From contig JBPYFK010000126.1 in assembly GCA_051984675.1 (NCBI GenBank), positions 20,753 through 84,752 on the forward strand: a DNA stretch of 64,000 nucleotides, read 5' to 3'. The notes beneath the pieces were generated by a model that saw only the letters and a program-made list of their open reading frames with translations, was not told the DNA's origin and made no database searches. This DNA is from JBPYFK01 sp051984675. Its GTDB lineage: Bacteria; Actinomycetota; Actinomycetes; Mycobacteriales; Pseudonocardiaceae. The translations under genes and the position numbers were made by a program. Shown here piece by piece: positions 1 through 8,038 of this stretch (the stretch's first letter is position 1; the number at the start of each line of letters is the position of its first letter).

Positions 1-2
1 TA

Positions 3-302
3 AGCAAGAACGGACCCGCGTCGACCAGCGAATTGGCGGCGGCGGAAGGGGTCAGGCACCAGTCGATGGCGTCCACGCTGGCGGTGTTGGACGAGCGCGG
101 CCTGATCACGCGCCGACCGGACGCCGAAGACGGCCGCCGGCAGCTTGTCTCGGTCAGCGATGCCGGTCATGCCTACCTCGAGGACAAACGGCGCGCCGGT
201 GAAGAGTGGCTGGCTCGCTCGCTCCAGCAGCACTACACCGAGCAGGAGCGGCAGACGCTGCTCAAGGCACTGGCTCTGCTGGACAGGATCGCGCGGCCGT
301 GA
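3..302 (+). CDS. MarR-family transcriptional regulator, C-terminal part
   Basis: The window opens inside this gene, so the N-terminus is missing. The visible 99 residues are the second half of a MarR winged helix: a recognition-helix stretch (residues near RHQSMASTLAVLDERGLI), the wing with the family pattern RRPDAEDGRRQLVSVSDAG, and a C-terminal dimerisation helix ending LLKALALLDRIARP. MarR proteins bind palindromic operators and are usually released by small phenolic or drug ligands. Its stop codon overlaps the start of the MFS exporter gene by one base, so the two are almost certainly co-transcribed and the regulator probably controls the exporter. Confidence 0.85.
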   Translation, partial: SKNGPASTSELAAAEGVRHQSMASTLAVLDERGLITRRPDAEDGRRQLVSVSDAGHAYLEDKRRAGEEWLARSLQQHYTEQERQTLLKALALLDRIARP

Positions 303-1756
303 TGCCGAAACTCAACGGGTTGGCCAGCCGCCTGCGCGTGGGTTCGGGGACCGCGTCCGAGAGTGCCTTCGACCGCAAGCTGCTTGCCCCGATGATGTTG
401 GGCGCGGCCCTGAACCCGGTCAACTCGTCGATCATCGCGGTGTCGCTGGTGCCGATCGGTGTCGCGTTCGGCGCCCCGCCGTCGCAGACGGCCTGGCTGA
501 TCTCCGCGCTGTACGTGGCCACCGCGATCGGCCAACCCGTCGTGGGTCGACTGATCGACCTCTACGGCCCGCGACGGCTGTTCCTGCTCGGAACGTCCCT
601 GACCGGTGTCGCCGGGATCGTGGGGATGCTGGCGCCCAGTCTGGGGGTCCTGGTCCTGGCACGCGTCGTACTCGGTTTCGGCACGTGCGCTGGTTATCCG
701 GCTGCGATGTACCTGATCCGCAGTGAGGCCACCCGCACCGGCAGCGACAGCCCGGCCGGAGTGCTGACGGCCCTCGCGGTGACCACCCAGACCATCGCCG
801 TCGTTGGTCCCAGTCTGGGCGGACTGCTGATCAGTCTGGGCGGCTGGCGCACCACCCTCGCGGTCAACATCCCGCTGGCGGCGGTCGGGCTGATCCTCGG
901 CACACGGCGACTCCCGAAGAGCCTGTCGCCCGATCGCGATGCGCATGCACGCCCACGAGCCAGTCTGGATGTAATGGGCATGGCCCTGTTCACCGCGATG
1001 CTGGTCTCGCTGCTGCTGTTTGTGATGGACCCGCGGGCCGATCACTGGTATTTGGTCGCACTCACCGTCGCCGCCGGGGCGGGCTTCGCGACACGCGAGT
1101 TGCGGGCGACCACACCGTTCATCGACCTGCGCGTGCTGCACGGCAACCTGCCGCTGGTGGCGACCTACGCCCGCGCTCTGCTGAGCTACGTGGTTGCCTA
1201 CGCCTTCCTCTACGGCTACACGCAGTGGATGGAGCAGGGGCGCGGCCTGTCCGCGGCCCAGGCCGGGTTGGCCCAACTCCCGCTGTTCGCCACCGCGATC
1301 GTCGTCTCGGTGATTACCGGCCGCCGCAGCGAAGTGCGCGCCAAACTCCTCGTCGGCGCCGTGGGTCAGATCGCCGCCTGCGCCTTGCTTTTCCTGCTTG
1401 ATTCCGGGAGCGCGGTCTGGCTGCTCGTGGTCACCGCGGTAGTCGTCGGTATCCCCCAGGGCCTGAACAACCTGGCCCTGCAGAACTCCGTGTACTACCA
1501 GGCCGAGCCGGAACGTATGGGGTCCTCGTCGGGACTTCTGCGGACTTTCGGCTACCTCGGAGCCATCGTGGCCTCCGCTGCCAACGGCGCTTTCCTGTCA
1601 CAGCGCGCCGATACCTCCGGCCTGCATCACCTGACCTGGTTCCTGCTCGCCACCGCCGCGCTGTTTCTCGTGGTCACCGTGGCGGACCGGCGGTTGGCGC
1701 AGGTCGGTGCCCGGCCGCAGTCACCTCCTGTCACCGACGACACCGCACGTCCGTAG
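302..1756 (+). CDS. MFS transporter, drug-exporter type
   Basis: 484-residue polytopic membrane protein. An MFS motif-A-like loop (GRLIDLYGPRR) follows the first two hydrophobic segments, and a long run of hydrophobic segments fits the DHA2/EmrB-QacA type of proton-driven multidrug exporters. I chose the ATG at 302 because it overlaps the MarR stop (TGATG) and gives a normal N-terminus; the frame is open further upstream, but that would run back through the regulator gene. The substrate cannot be told from sequence; the MarR neighbour suggests an inducible efflux pump for a small aromatic or antibiotic. Confidence 0.85.
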   Translation: MPKLNGLASRLRVGSGTASESAFDRKLLAPMMLGAALNPVNSSIIAVSLVPIGVAFGAPPSQTAWLISALYVATAIGQPVVGRLIDLYGPRRLFLLGTSLTGVAGIVGMLAPSLGVLVLARVVLGFGTCAGYPAAMYLIRSEATRTGSDSPAGVLTALAVTTQTIAVVGPSLGGLLISLGGWRTTLAVNIPLAAVGLILGTRRLPKSLSPDRDAHARPRASLDVMGMALFTAMLVSLLLFVMDPRADHWYLVALTVAAGAGFATRELRATTPFIDLRVLHGNLPLVATYARALLSYVVAYAFLYGYTQWMEQGRGLSAAQAGLAQLPLFATAIVVSVITGRRSEVRAKLLVGAVGQIAACALLFLLDSGSAVWLLVVTAVVVGIPQGLNNLALQNSVYYQAEPERMGSSSGLLRTFGYLGAIVASAANGAFLSQRADTSGLHHLTWFLLATAALFLVVTVADRRLAQVGARPQSPPVTDDTARP

Positions 1757-1786
1757 TCCCTGATTGGTGAGAAAGGCCGAATACCT

Positions 1787-2338
1787 ATGACGAACTCCGC
1801 TCTGCTCGTGATGGACATCCAGAAGCGCATGGCTAGCCACGTCGAGGACAGTGAGTTCCTGCCACGCCTGGCTTCCGCCGCGGACGCCGCTCGCGGCGCC
1901 GACCTCCCGGTCATCCATGTCGTCGTCGGGTTCCGAACCGGTCATCCCGAGACCAGCGCCAGGAACAAGGCGTTCGGCGCCCTGCCGCCGGGTGCTTTCA
2001 CCGACGACGACCCGGATGCGGCCATCCATCCCGACCTCGCGCCCAAGCCCGGCGAGACCGTGGTCACCAAGAAGCGCGTCAGCGCGTTCGCCGGCAGCGA
2101 CCTGGAGCTGATCCTCCGGGCCGGCGGCATCGACCACCTCGTGCTCACCGGCATCGCCACCAGCGGCGTCGTCCTGTCCACCCTGCGCGCGGCAGCCGAC
2201 CTCGATTACCAGCTCACCATCCTCTCCGACGGCTGCTACGACTCCGACCCCGAGACTCACCAACTACTGACCGGCAAGCTGTTCCCGAAGCAGGCCGAGG
2301 TCACCACCATCAATGCTTGGTCCCAGACGCTCGGATAG
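1787..2338 (+). CDS. Isochorismatase-family hydrolase lacking the usual Cys
   Basis: 183 residues, the normal length for the isochorismatase-like fold. The N-terminal catalytic Asp (VMDIQ) and the Lys region (TKKRVSAF) are present. In cysteine hydrolases of this family the nucleophile sits in a T-x-x-C-V motif; here the aligned stretch is GIATSGVVLST, so Val replaces Cys. This sequence variant recurs in actinobacterial relatives as far as I recall, so the protein may be an isochorismatase-type (non-cysteine) hydrolase or have another activity. It lies 30 bases after the MFS gene on the same strand and could share its transcript. Confidence 0.8.
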   Translation: MTNSALLVMDIQKRMASHVEDSEFLPRLASAADAARGADLPVIHVVVGFRTGHPETSARNKAFGALPPGAFTDDDPDAAIHPDLAPKPGETVVTKKRVSAFAGSDLELILRAGGIDHLVLTGIATSGVVLSTLRAAADLDYQLTILSDGCYDSDPETHQLLTGKLFPKQAEVTTINAWSQTLG

Positions 2339-2377
2339 CACTGGATTTCGCTTGCAAGCCCAGTAGTGCGATAGGAA

Positions 2378-2415
2378 GTCCGGGTGGAGGGCTCGTGACC
2401 GCCCTCCACCCGGAC
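2378..2415. terminator. Bidirectional hairpin terminator
   Basis: A perfect 15-bp inverted repeat (left arm GTCCGGGTGGAGGGC, right arm GCCCTCCACCCGGAC) with an 8-base loop lies between two convergent genes (1787-2338 on + and 2440-2772 on -). There is no strong U-tract, which is common in high-G+C actinobacteria. Confidence 0.85.
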
Positions 2416-2439
2416 TCGGTCACTGCTGGAAGAGCGTGT

Positions 2440-2772
2440 TCAGCTCTCCTGCCGCACGGCCATTTCACCGAGGCGGGACCAGTCGTCCTGGGGAACGGTC
2501 ATGTTGACGATGCGCGGAGTCTCAGCGAGGTAGGGAGGCAACGTCTGCTGCGCGGCCTTGAAGTGCTCGGACTGGACGTGCGCGGCACCGGCCTCCTCGT
2601 CACGGAACGCCTCGACCAGCACGTATTCCGTCGGGTCGTCGATGCTGCGGGACCAGTCGAACCACAGGCACCCCGGCTCACCGCGGGTCGCCTGAGTGAA
2701 CTCATGCGCGATCTCCGGCCAGGAGTCCGCATGCTCGGCCAGGACTCGGAACTTGGCCGCGATGAAGATCAT
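2440..2772 (-). CDS. Antibiotic biosynthesis monooxygenase (ABM) domain protein
   Basis: About 110 residues forming one ABM ferredoxin-like domain: beta start MIFIAAKFRV, then a mid-domain GCLWFDWSRSIDDPTEYVLVE and a helix HVQSEHFKAAQ. These small dimeric proteins oxidise quinone or polyketide substrates without a cofactor, or act as heme/quinol-handling enzymes; the substrate here is unknown. Two tandem ATGs are possible (2775 and 2772); the second is better spaced (4 bases) from the AAGGAG ribosome site. It faces the isochorismatase-like gene across a shared terminator. Confidence 0.8.
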   Translation of the reverse strand: MIFIAAKFRVLAEHADSWPEIAHEFTQATRGEPGCLWFDWSRSIDDPTEYVLVEAFRDEEAGAAHVQSEHFKAAQQTLPPYLAETPRIVNMTVPQDDWSRLGEMAVRQES

Positions 2773-2946
2773 CATGCTCCTTGATCGATTCGAACCTGCG
2801 TGCCACCCCACGCTAACCCACCGTCCGGAACGAGCGAACTCAAGAAGCCGGCGGTCGCACCGTCAGTGCGGCCACGAGCCGAAACGGCTCCACCCAGCGG
2901 AATCGGAGAGTGGAGCCGTTGGCTGACAGTGTCAGGAACCGCCCGA

Positions 2947-3267
2947 TCAAGGCACGGGGCGACCGGTGGGCGTCAGGTAGTCCCCAGAAACGTAGCCCGT
3001 CACCTGCGTACGCAGATCGGTCCCGTAAACCCAGTTGGTGGGACCGTTGTTGTCGCCAGTCCGAAACACGTCACCCGGACTGCCCTGTCCCACAACAGCG
3101 GAGTTCACATCTGGATCAGTGTGAATATTCACGCCTGGTTCCGTAAAATCCACGTCAATCAAGACACTTCCCCTCTCTGCCACGAGGTCTACGACTCGCA
3201 CTTCTCGTGGTGGGCGCAAGACTGACCGACTGCCGTGACCCGCGTCCGAGCTTTGGTCAAGATTCAT
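2947..3267 (-). CDS. Small bacterial SH3-domain protein
   Basis: Up to 106 residues. The second half (GVNIHTDPDVNSAVVGQGSP, later WVYGTDLRTQVTGYVSGDYL) matches the bacterial SH3 (SH3b) pattern of a VNIR-type strand, a conserved Gly-rich turn and a WxYG...GYV ending; such domains bind peptidoglycan or peptides in secreted proteins. No signal peptide is visible. The start is uncertain: a purine-rich AGAGGGGAAG lies just before a TTG at 3162, which would give a 71-residue protein of just the SH3 domain, and this may be the real start. Confidence 0.55.
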   Translation of the reverse strand: MNLDQSSDAGHGSRSVLRPPREVRVVDLVAERGSVLIDVDFTEPGVNIHTDPDVNSAVVGQGSPGDVFRTGDNNGPTNWVYGTDLRTQVTGYVSGDYLTPTGRPVP

Positions 3268-3372
3268 TCATAAAGACCAAGTTCCCCGCCCATACAACCG
3301 AACGAGCGAGGCTGCTCATACGCACCTTTCCTGGACTGGGCAGAGCAGTCGCCGTTGCGCCTGGAAGGCAGC

Positions 3373-4065
3373 TCAGGCGGTGGGCGCCACATCAACCGAC
3401 GCGCACGCTCTCGGCCGGCTCCCGCTCCACCACGGTGTGGGCGCTGATTCGGCGGCGAGCGCGAGATCGGGATCGTAGTGGCAGATGCCGGTGCCGGTGT
3501 GTTTGGCCCAGTACATCGCCTGGTCCGCGGCCCGGAGCAACTCGGGCGTACTGTCAGCCGGCTGGACGGCGATGCCGATGCTGGCGGCCACCGTCAACGT
3601 GAGGTCGCCGACGCGAACACGGGTTGCGATGTTTCGCGACAGCGCACGCGCGTACGCGTCCGCGTACTGGGACGCGGCGACATGCTGGGCCGGCGCCAGG
3701 ACGATGACGAACTCGTCACCACCGAGGCGCGCGGCGCACGCCAGGGCGCCGGGCTGACGCGTGATGCGGCGAGCGATCTCGACGAGGACGGCATCACCGA
3801 CGGGATGCCCGAACTGATCGTTGATGAGTTTCAGGCGATCCACATCGAGGAAGAGCACCGCGACGGGGGCACGCTCACGCAGGGTTTCAGTCAACGCCTT
3901 GTGCAGGCCCACCCGGTTGGCGAGCCCGGTGAGCGGATCGGTGCCCGCGGCCCGCTCGGCGTCGGCCAGCCGGCGGCGCAGATCCCGGATGGTCCGCTGC
4001 GAGGCAGCAAGCCACAACGCCATCACCGCGAGGACCGCCCCGAACGTCACCCCAAGAGCAGTCAT
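3373..4065 (-). CDS. GGDEF-domain diguanylate cyclase
   Basis: 230 residues: a single N-terminal transmembrane helix (about 5-22), a short coiled linker, then a complete GGDEF domain starting at DPLTGLANR (about 43-51) with the intact signature GGDEF at 115-119. It should make cyclic di-GMP from two GTP. No RxxD inhibitory site is seen five residues before GGDEF (the sequence there is ACAARLGGDEF), so product feedback may be absent. No PAS, GAF or EAL domain is fused, so the signal it senses is unclear. Confidence 0.88.
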   Translation of the reverse strand: MTALGVTFGAVLAVMALWLAASQRTIRDLRRRLADAERAAGTDPLTGLANRVGLHKALTETLRERAPVAVLFLDVDRLKLINDQFGHPVGDAVLVEIARRITRQPGALACAARLGGDEFVIVLAPAQHVAASQYADAYARALSRNIATRVRVGDLTLTVAASIGIAVQPADSTPELLRAADQAMYWAKHTGTGICHYDPDLALAAESAPTPWWSGSRPRACASVDVAPTA

Positions 4066-4361
4066 CGCTGATCAGGAAGATCCAGCCGCCGCGCCGCGGA
4101 AATCAGCGGGCCCTCCGAGAGGTCACTGTGGACGCCGCCCGGACGTGTGTGGAGCAACCGGCACATCACCATGCCCTCCAGGCCGGAATCTCAGTGTGGG
4201 CGTTGCGTCACTCACTGTGCCCGCCGTAGGTTGGCTCGTGCAAGTACATCTGCACGACCATATGCACGTGCGCGAGATTCTCGCCCAGTTGGCGCAGTGT
4301 GCCGCGCGTGCTCGACTGGGATTCCGTAAGCAACTGGGATTCGGCAGGGAAAGGAGCGTGG
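4066..4361. other. Intergenic region before the DUF397 gene
   Basis: No gene is supported here. Around 4230-4275 there are nested short inverted repeats of the GTGCA/TGCAC type (GTGCAAGTACATCTGCAC at about 4239-4256, then TGCACGTGC), which could be an operator for the XRE regulator encoded downstream. This is a suggestion from symmetry only. Confidence 0.3.
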
Positions 4362-4598
4362 ATGCTTCCGCGCGGCGGCGCCGATTCCGCGATGTGGACG
4401 GCGCAGGCGGAGTGGCACAAGAGTCGGCACAGCAACCCCGACGGAAACTGCGTGGAGTTGGCGGTGTTGGACAGCGGGCAGATCGCGATGCGCAACTCGC
4501 GTCACGCGAACGGCCCTATCCTCGTCTGCACGCACGCGGAGATCCGTGCGCTCATCCAAAGCGCCAGGGACGGAGATTTCGACGCCTTGCTGGCGTGA
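4362..4598 (+). CDS. DUF397 domain protein
   Basis: 78 residues with the DUF397 core: W-x-K-S-R-H-S-N-P-D-G-N-C-V-E-L then A-V-L-D-S-G-Q-I-A-M-R-N-S-R. The domain is almost restricted to Actinobacteria and is found next to XRE-DUF5753 regulators, acting like the small partner of a WhiJ/Scr1-type control pair. I chose the ATG at 4362 because AAGGAG sits 5 bases upstream. Unusually it precedes its regulator; a gene downstream of the regulator is the more common order. It lies 45 bases before the regulator start. Confidence 0.85.
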   Translation: MLPRGGADSAMWTAQAEWHKSRHSNPDGNCVELAVLDSGQIAMRNSRHANGPILVCTHAEIRALIQSARDGDFDALLA

Positions 4599-4643
4599 AT
4601 CCGCCAGACTCCGCACCAGGCGCGAGCTGGGAAGGCGGTGACC

Positions 4644-5561
4644 ATGTTCGCACTGCGGTCCGGCGACGATCCCGGCCGCGATTCGACCGGTTTCGGGACC
4701 GGGTCGTTGAGCGCGGGCAGTCCCACGGTGCTGCGCATCGCAGTCGGTGGGCAGCTGCGGCGCTTACGTGAAGCCCGTGGCATCACGCGGGAAGCCGCGG
4801 GTGCGGCGATCCGTGGTTCGCACGCGAAGATCAGCCGGCTGGAGCTGGGACGAGTCGCGTTCAAAGAGCGCGACCTGACGGACCTGCTCACCTACTACGG
4901 AGTGACCGATGCGGCGGACCGGGACGGGTTGCTGGCGCTCGCCCAGCGGGCGAACACGCCAGGATGGTGGCACCAGTACAGCGACCTGCTGCCGGACTGG
5001 TTCGAGACCTACCTGGGTCTGGAACAGGCCGCACAGGTCATCCGTGGCTACGAGGCGCAGTTCGTGCCCGGACTGCTCCAGACTCCCGACTACATCGCCG
5101 CCGTCGTCCGGCTGACCCACCCCGACGACCCGGCCGAGGAGATCGACCGGCGGGTCGACCTCCGTACCCGCCGGCAACGGATCCTCACGCGACCCGACCC
5201 GCCGACGCTGTGGGTCGTGATCGACGAGGCCGCGCTGCGACGCCCCTTCGGCAGCGTTGACGTGCTGCGCGGTCAGCTTCGACACCTGGTCGAGGTATGC
5301 GAGTACCCCAACGTCACGGTGCAGGTCCTGCCCTACGACGTGGGCGGCCACGCCGCCGCGGGCGGGCCGTTCAGCATGGTGCGCTTCGCCGAGCCCGACC
5401 TGCCCGACATCGTCTACCTCGAACAACTCACCAGCGCCGTGTATCTGGACAAACGGCCGGAGGTCGATCGCTACCAGGGCGTCATGGACCGGCTCAGCAT
5501 CCAAGCCGCCACACCGCAGGACACTCCAGGTCTGCTGACCCGACTGCTCGCGGACCTGTGA
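4644..5561 (+). CDS. XRE-family regulator with DUF5753 (WhiJ/Scr1-like)
   Basis: 305 residues. An N-terminal helix-turn-helix (QLRRLREARGITREAAGAAI then SHAKISRLELGR, about 30-75) is followed by a large DUF5753 domain (about 105-290) with the typical GYEAQFVPGLLQTPDY and later LPYDVGGHAA and GPFSMVRF segments. Streptomyces homologues modulate development and secondary metabolism and pair with a DUF397 protein. GGAAGG at 4630 puts ATG 4644 at good spacing; the GTG at 4638 is too close. The downstream methyltransferase completes a commonly seen actinobacterial trio. Confidence 0.9.
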   Translation: MFALRSGDDPGRDSTGFGTGSLSAGSPTVLRIAVGGQLRRLREARGITREAAGAAIRGSHAKISRLELGRVAFKERDLTDLLTYYGVTDAADRDGLLALAQRANTPGWWHQYSDLLPDWFETYLGLEQAAQVIRGYEAQFVPGLLQTPDYIAAVVRLTHPDDPAEEIDRRVDLRTRRQRILTRPDPPTLWVVIDEAALRRPFGSVDVLRGQLRHLVEVCEYPNVTVQVLPYDVGGHAAAGGPFSMVRFAEPDLPDIVYLEQLTSAVYLDKRPEVDRYQGVMDRLSIQAATPQDTPGLLTRLLADL

Positions 5562-5588
5562 CTAAACGTGACCGAGCCCGAGCCCGCC

Positions 5589-5648
5589 GACTCGCTGACT
5601 GCCGACTCGCTGATCACTGACTCGCTGACCACTGACTCGCTGACCGCT
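5589..5648 (+). repeat. Four 15-bp tandem repeats
   Basis: Four consecutive units that each begin GACTCGCTGA and end with five more variable bases (for example CCACT) occupy 5589-5648, between the regulator and the methyltransferase start. In frame they would encode a DSLT-rich leader if translation began at the GTG at 5568. Their multiple-of-three length means copy number could vary without breaking the frame. Confidence 0.85.
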
Positions 5649-5660
5649 GAAGGAAGGCCG

Positions 5661-6476
5661 ATGGCATCACACGACGAACACCCGCTCCTGGACACGACCG
5701 TGGCGCACAACGCGCGGGTGTGGAACTACTGGCTGGGCGGGAAGGACAACTACCCCGCCGATCGTCAGGTCGGCGACCACGTGGCCAGCATGTTCCCGCT
5801 GATCGCTCAGGTCGCCCGCGCGGACCGAGAGTTCCTCGGTCGTGCCGTCACGTTCCTGGCCACCGAGGCCGGAATCCGGCAGTTCCTCGACATCGGCACC
5901 GGCTTACCCACCGCCGACAACACCCACCAGGTCGCCCAGCGGCACGTACCGGAGTGCCGGGTGGTCTATGTGGACAATGATCCGCTCGTGCTAGCACACG
6001 CCCGAGCGCTGCTGACCGGTACGCCCGAGGGCGCCGTTGACTACGTCAACGCCGACGTGCACAGCCCGGAGCAGATTCTCCGGGCCGCGTCGGCCACCCT
6101 GGACTTCACCGAGCCGGTCGCATTGATGCTGCTGGGCGTCATCAATTTCGTCCTCGACACCGCGCGGGCGCGGTCGATCGTCCAGGAACTGCTCGCGGCC
6201 CTGCCCGCTGGCAGCTATCTCGCCATGACCCATCCCACGCTGGAACTCGGTGGCGGAGGCAACGCCGAGGCCATGCGGTTCTGGAACGAGAACGCCACCC
6301 CACCCATCACCGCCCGCAGCGCGGCGGAGATCACGACGTTCCTGGGCGGTCTCGACATCCTGGAACCCGGACTCGCGTCCTGCTCGCGCTGGCGCGTTGG
6401 CGGCGACCAGCCCGCTGACGGCCCGTTCACCGCGCCGGAGTTGCCGCAGTACGGCGTCGTCGCAAGAAAAGCGTGA
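5661..6476 (+). CDS. SAM-dependent methyltransferase (DUF574 / Methyltransf_19)
   Basis: 271 residues. The signature ARVWNYWLGGKDNYPADR near the N-terminus and the SAM-binding DIGTGLPT motif place it in the actinobacterial DUF574 family, whose substrates are unknown. The ATG at 5661 follows GAAGGAAGG and gives the usual family start; an upstream in-frame GTG at 5568 would add a repetitive 31-residue DSLT leader. The family is typically encoded near XRE-DUF5753 and DUF397 genes, as here, suggesting a linked but uncharacterised role in development or metabolism. Confidence 0.88.
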   Translation: MASHDEHPLLDTTVAHNARVWNYWLGGKDNYPADRQVGDHVASMFPLIAQVARADREFLGRAVTFLATEAGIRQFLDIGTGLPTADNTHQVAQRHVPECRVVYVDNDPLVLAHARALLTGTPEGAVDYVNADVHSPEQILRAASATLDFTEPVALMLLGVINFVLDTARARSIVQELLAALPAGSYLAMTHPTLELGGGGNAEAMRFWNENATPPITARSAAEITTFLGGLDILEPGLASCSRWRVGGDQPADGPFTAPELPQYGVVARKA

Positions 6477-6612
6477 TCGCAAGAAAGCGCTGAACAGCCT
6501 CCCACCGTGTCACGGTGAAACTGGAACAAGTCAAGATGGCGGCAGCATATTCACCAGGACAAGGGACATATTCCACCCAGGCGAAGAGTCCACGAAATAG
6601 TGAAAGACGCGT

Positions 6613-7278
6613 GTGGCAGAACAGAAAGTCCGCAGAGGCGGCTACCGTGCCCGCGTGCCTTCATTAGCAGTCGATCCTTGGGTGTTCCTGGCCGTGACCG
6701 CGCTGGGATTCCTCGGCGTTGTCGCCAGCCAACTCATCCAGACCTGGCGCGAGAATCAACGTGCCCAACTGGACGTGCGGCGCCAGCACCACGCTCATTG
6801 GCTCGATCAGCGTGTCGACGCCTATTCCGCGTTCTTCGCCGCTGCGCAGGATTGGCGCGCGGAAGCCGACAAGATCACGCTGAGCAACGTGCGGCAACCC
6901 ACCAGTACGTCCAGCGCCATTCTGCGGGAACGCTGCGAGAGCGCGAGGACGAAGGCTCGCACCGAACTGGCCCGAATCGAGCTGTTCGGTTCGAAGCCCG
7001 TTATTGAGCACGCGCATCACGTCTACGGTTTCCTGCACACCTGGTCGGTGGATGCGCTCAACGGCTTATTGCCCAGCGCCAGTACCAGCGGACCATGCAG
7101 AGACCTGGTCGCCGGTGACGAGGTCATCGAGGGCCTTCGCCAGGCCATCCGCACGGACCTCGGCCTCGGCGGGGGCGGGGACGCGGCGGAGGGAACCGGC
7201 CGCGGTGAGATCTCGCTTTCTGAAAAGGAAATCCCGTCCGCGCCTGCCGCCGAAGACCTCACCATGACGGCGAGTTAG
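6613..7278 (+). CDS. Hypothetical protein with one N-terminal membrane helix
   Basis: 221 residues. One hydrophobic helix (about 22-41, DPWVFLAVTALGFLGVVASQ) is followed by a basic, helical cytoplasmic domain (QTWRENQRAQLDVRRQHHAHW and on) and a low-complexity tail. The arrangement of one anchor followed by a helical RxxxR-rich segment is common in actinobacterial hypothetical proteins of unknown role. The start at GTG 6613 is the longest; a GTG at 6655 is also possible. It is preceded by a 136-base gap, and the next gene converges, so it is probably monocistronic. Confidence 0.6.
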   Translation: MAEQKVRRGGYRARVPSLAVDPWVFLAVTALGFLGVVASQLIQTWRENQRAQLDVRRQHHAHWLDQRVDAYSAFFAAAQDWRAEADKITLSNVRQPTSTSSAILRERCESARTKARTELARIELFGSKPVIEHAHHVYGFLHTWSVDALNGLLPSASTSGPCRDLVAGDEVIEGLRQAIRTDLGLGGGGDAAEGTGRGEISLSEKEIPSAPAAEDLTMTAS

Positions 7279-7302
7279 CGGACCGTTCAGCCCCCGATCG
7301 CC

Positions 7303-7947
7303 TCAGACGTGCATCGCCTGCTGGATCTGGCGGGCGGCCGCGACGACGAGCGCGCCGTATCGTCGCCCCGGACGGGAACCGAGCCGGTGCAGCGGGCCGG
7401 ATACGCACACCGCAGCGGCGATCTGGCCGTGCAGCCGGACCGGCGCACTCACCGACGCGACACCGGGTTGCCGTTGGGCCACACTTTCCGCCCATCCGCG
7501 CTCGGCCACCGACCCGTCGTCCAGGAGCACCCGTGCGGCCGACCCCTGCGGGACAGAGTCCCGCGTCAGTGGTAAGAGCGCTCCGACGGGGAGGCTGGCA
7601 CGCAACTCCTCGCGCGAATCGACGCTGGCCACGCACAGCCGCTGGTCCCCTCGCAATACCCAGAGTTGCGCCGACTCGCCGGTGCGCGTTCGCAGGTCCT
7701 CCAGGACCGGCAGGGCCATCTCGGTCAACGCGGAGGTCGCGAAGCGCGGACCGAGCCGGTAACGGCCCTCGCTGTCGCGACGCAGGAGGCCGTGCGCCAC
7801 GAGCGCGCTGGCGAGCCGGTGCGCGGTGGAGACCGACATTCCCACCTCCCGCGCCAACTCGCTCGCGCCGGCTGGGCCCCGCTCGACGACGTCGATGATC
7901 GCGATTCCCTTGTCGAGCACGCCCACGCCGGTTACATTGCTCGCCAC
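7303..7947 (-). CDS. IclR-family transcriptional regulator
   Basis: 214 residues from GTG 7947. Winged helix at about 10-75 (VLDKGIAIIDVVERGPAGASELAREVGMSVSTAHRLASAL is the typical pattern, given here only as its outline) followed by the IclR effector domain with RLGPRF, VASVDSREELRASLPVGALLP and SVSAPVRLHGQ-type segments. IclR proteins bind small acids and control catabolic operons. It is divergent from an MFS / CoA-transferase / lyase operon that it very likely regulates. The frame stays open upstream into the MFS start region, but the promoter at 7955-7983 supports a leaderless GTG at 7947. Confidence 0.88.
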   Translation of the reverse strand: MASNVTGVGVLDKGIAIIDVVERGPAGASELAREVGMSVSTAHRLASALVAHGLLRRDSEGRYRLGPRFATSALTEMALPVLEDLRTRTGESAQLWVLRGDQRLCVASVDSREELRASLPVGALLPLTRDSVPQGSAARVLLDDGSVAERGWAESVAQRQPGVASVSAPVRLHGQIAAAVCVSGPLHRLGSRPGRRYGALVVAAARQIQQAMHV

Positions 7948-7954
7948 ATAACAG

Positions 7955-7983
7955 AAAGTACTTGCCACTATTTGGGAAGGCAA
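7955..7983 (-). promoter_or_regulatory. Leaderless promoter of the IclR gene with overlapping operator
   Basis: On the minus strand a -35-like TTGCCT (7983-7978), a 17-bp spacer and a -10-like TACTTT (7960-7955) lie exactly 7 bases before GTG 7947, which fits a leaderless transcript. The spacer and -35 contain the inverted repeat TTGCC-N12-GGCAA (7962-7983), a plausible IclR autoregulatory site. Confidence 0.55.
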
Positions 7984-8038
7984 CGGCTCCGGCGGCAGCC
8001 GGCTGGCGTCGGGGAGCCAGGGGTGTGAGGAGCGGCCC

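Noticed and set aside
233..1276. Long minus-strand frame antisense to the MFS gene
   Set aside because: Arg/Gln/His-rich translation without domains; a shadow of the high-G+C coding strand.
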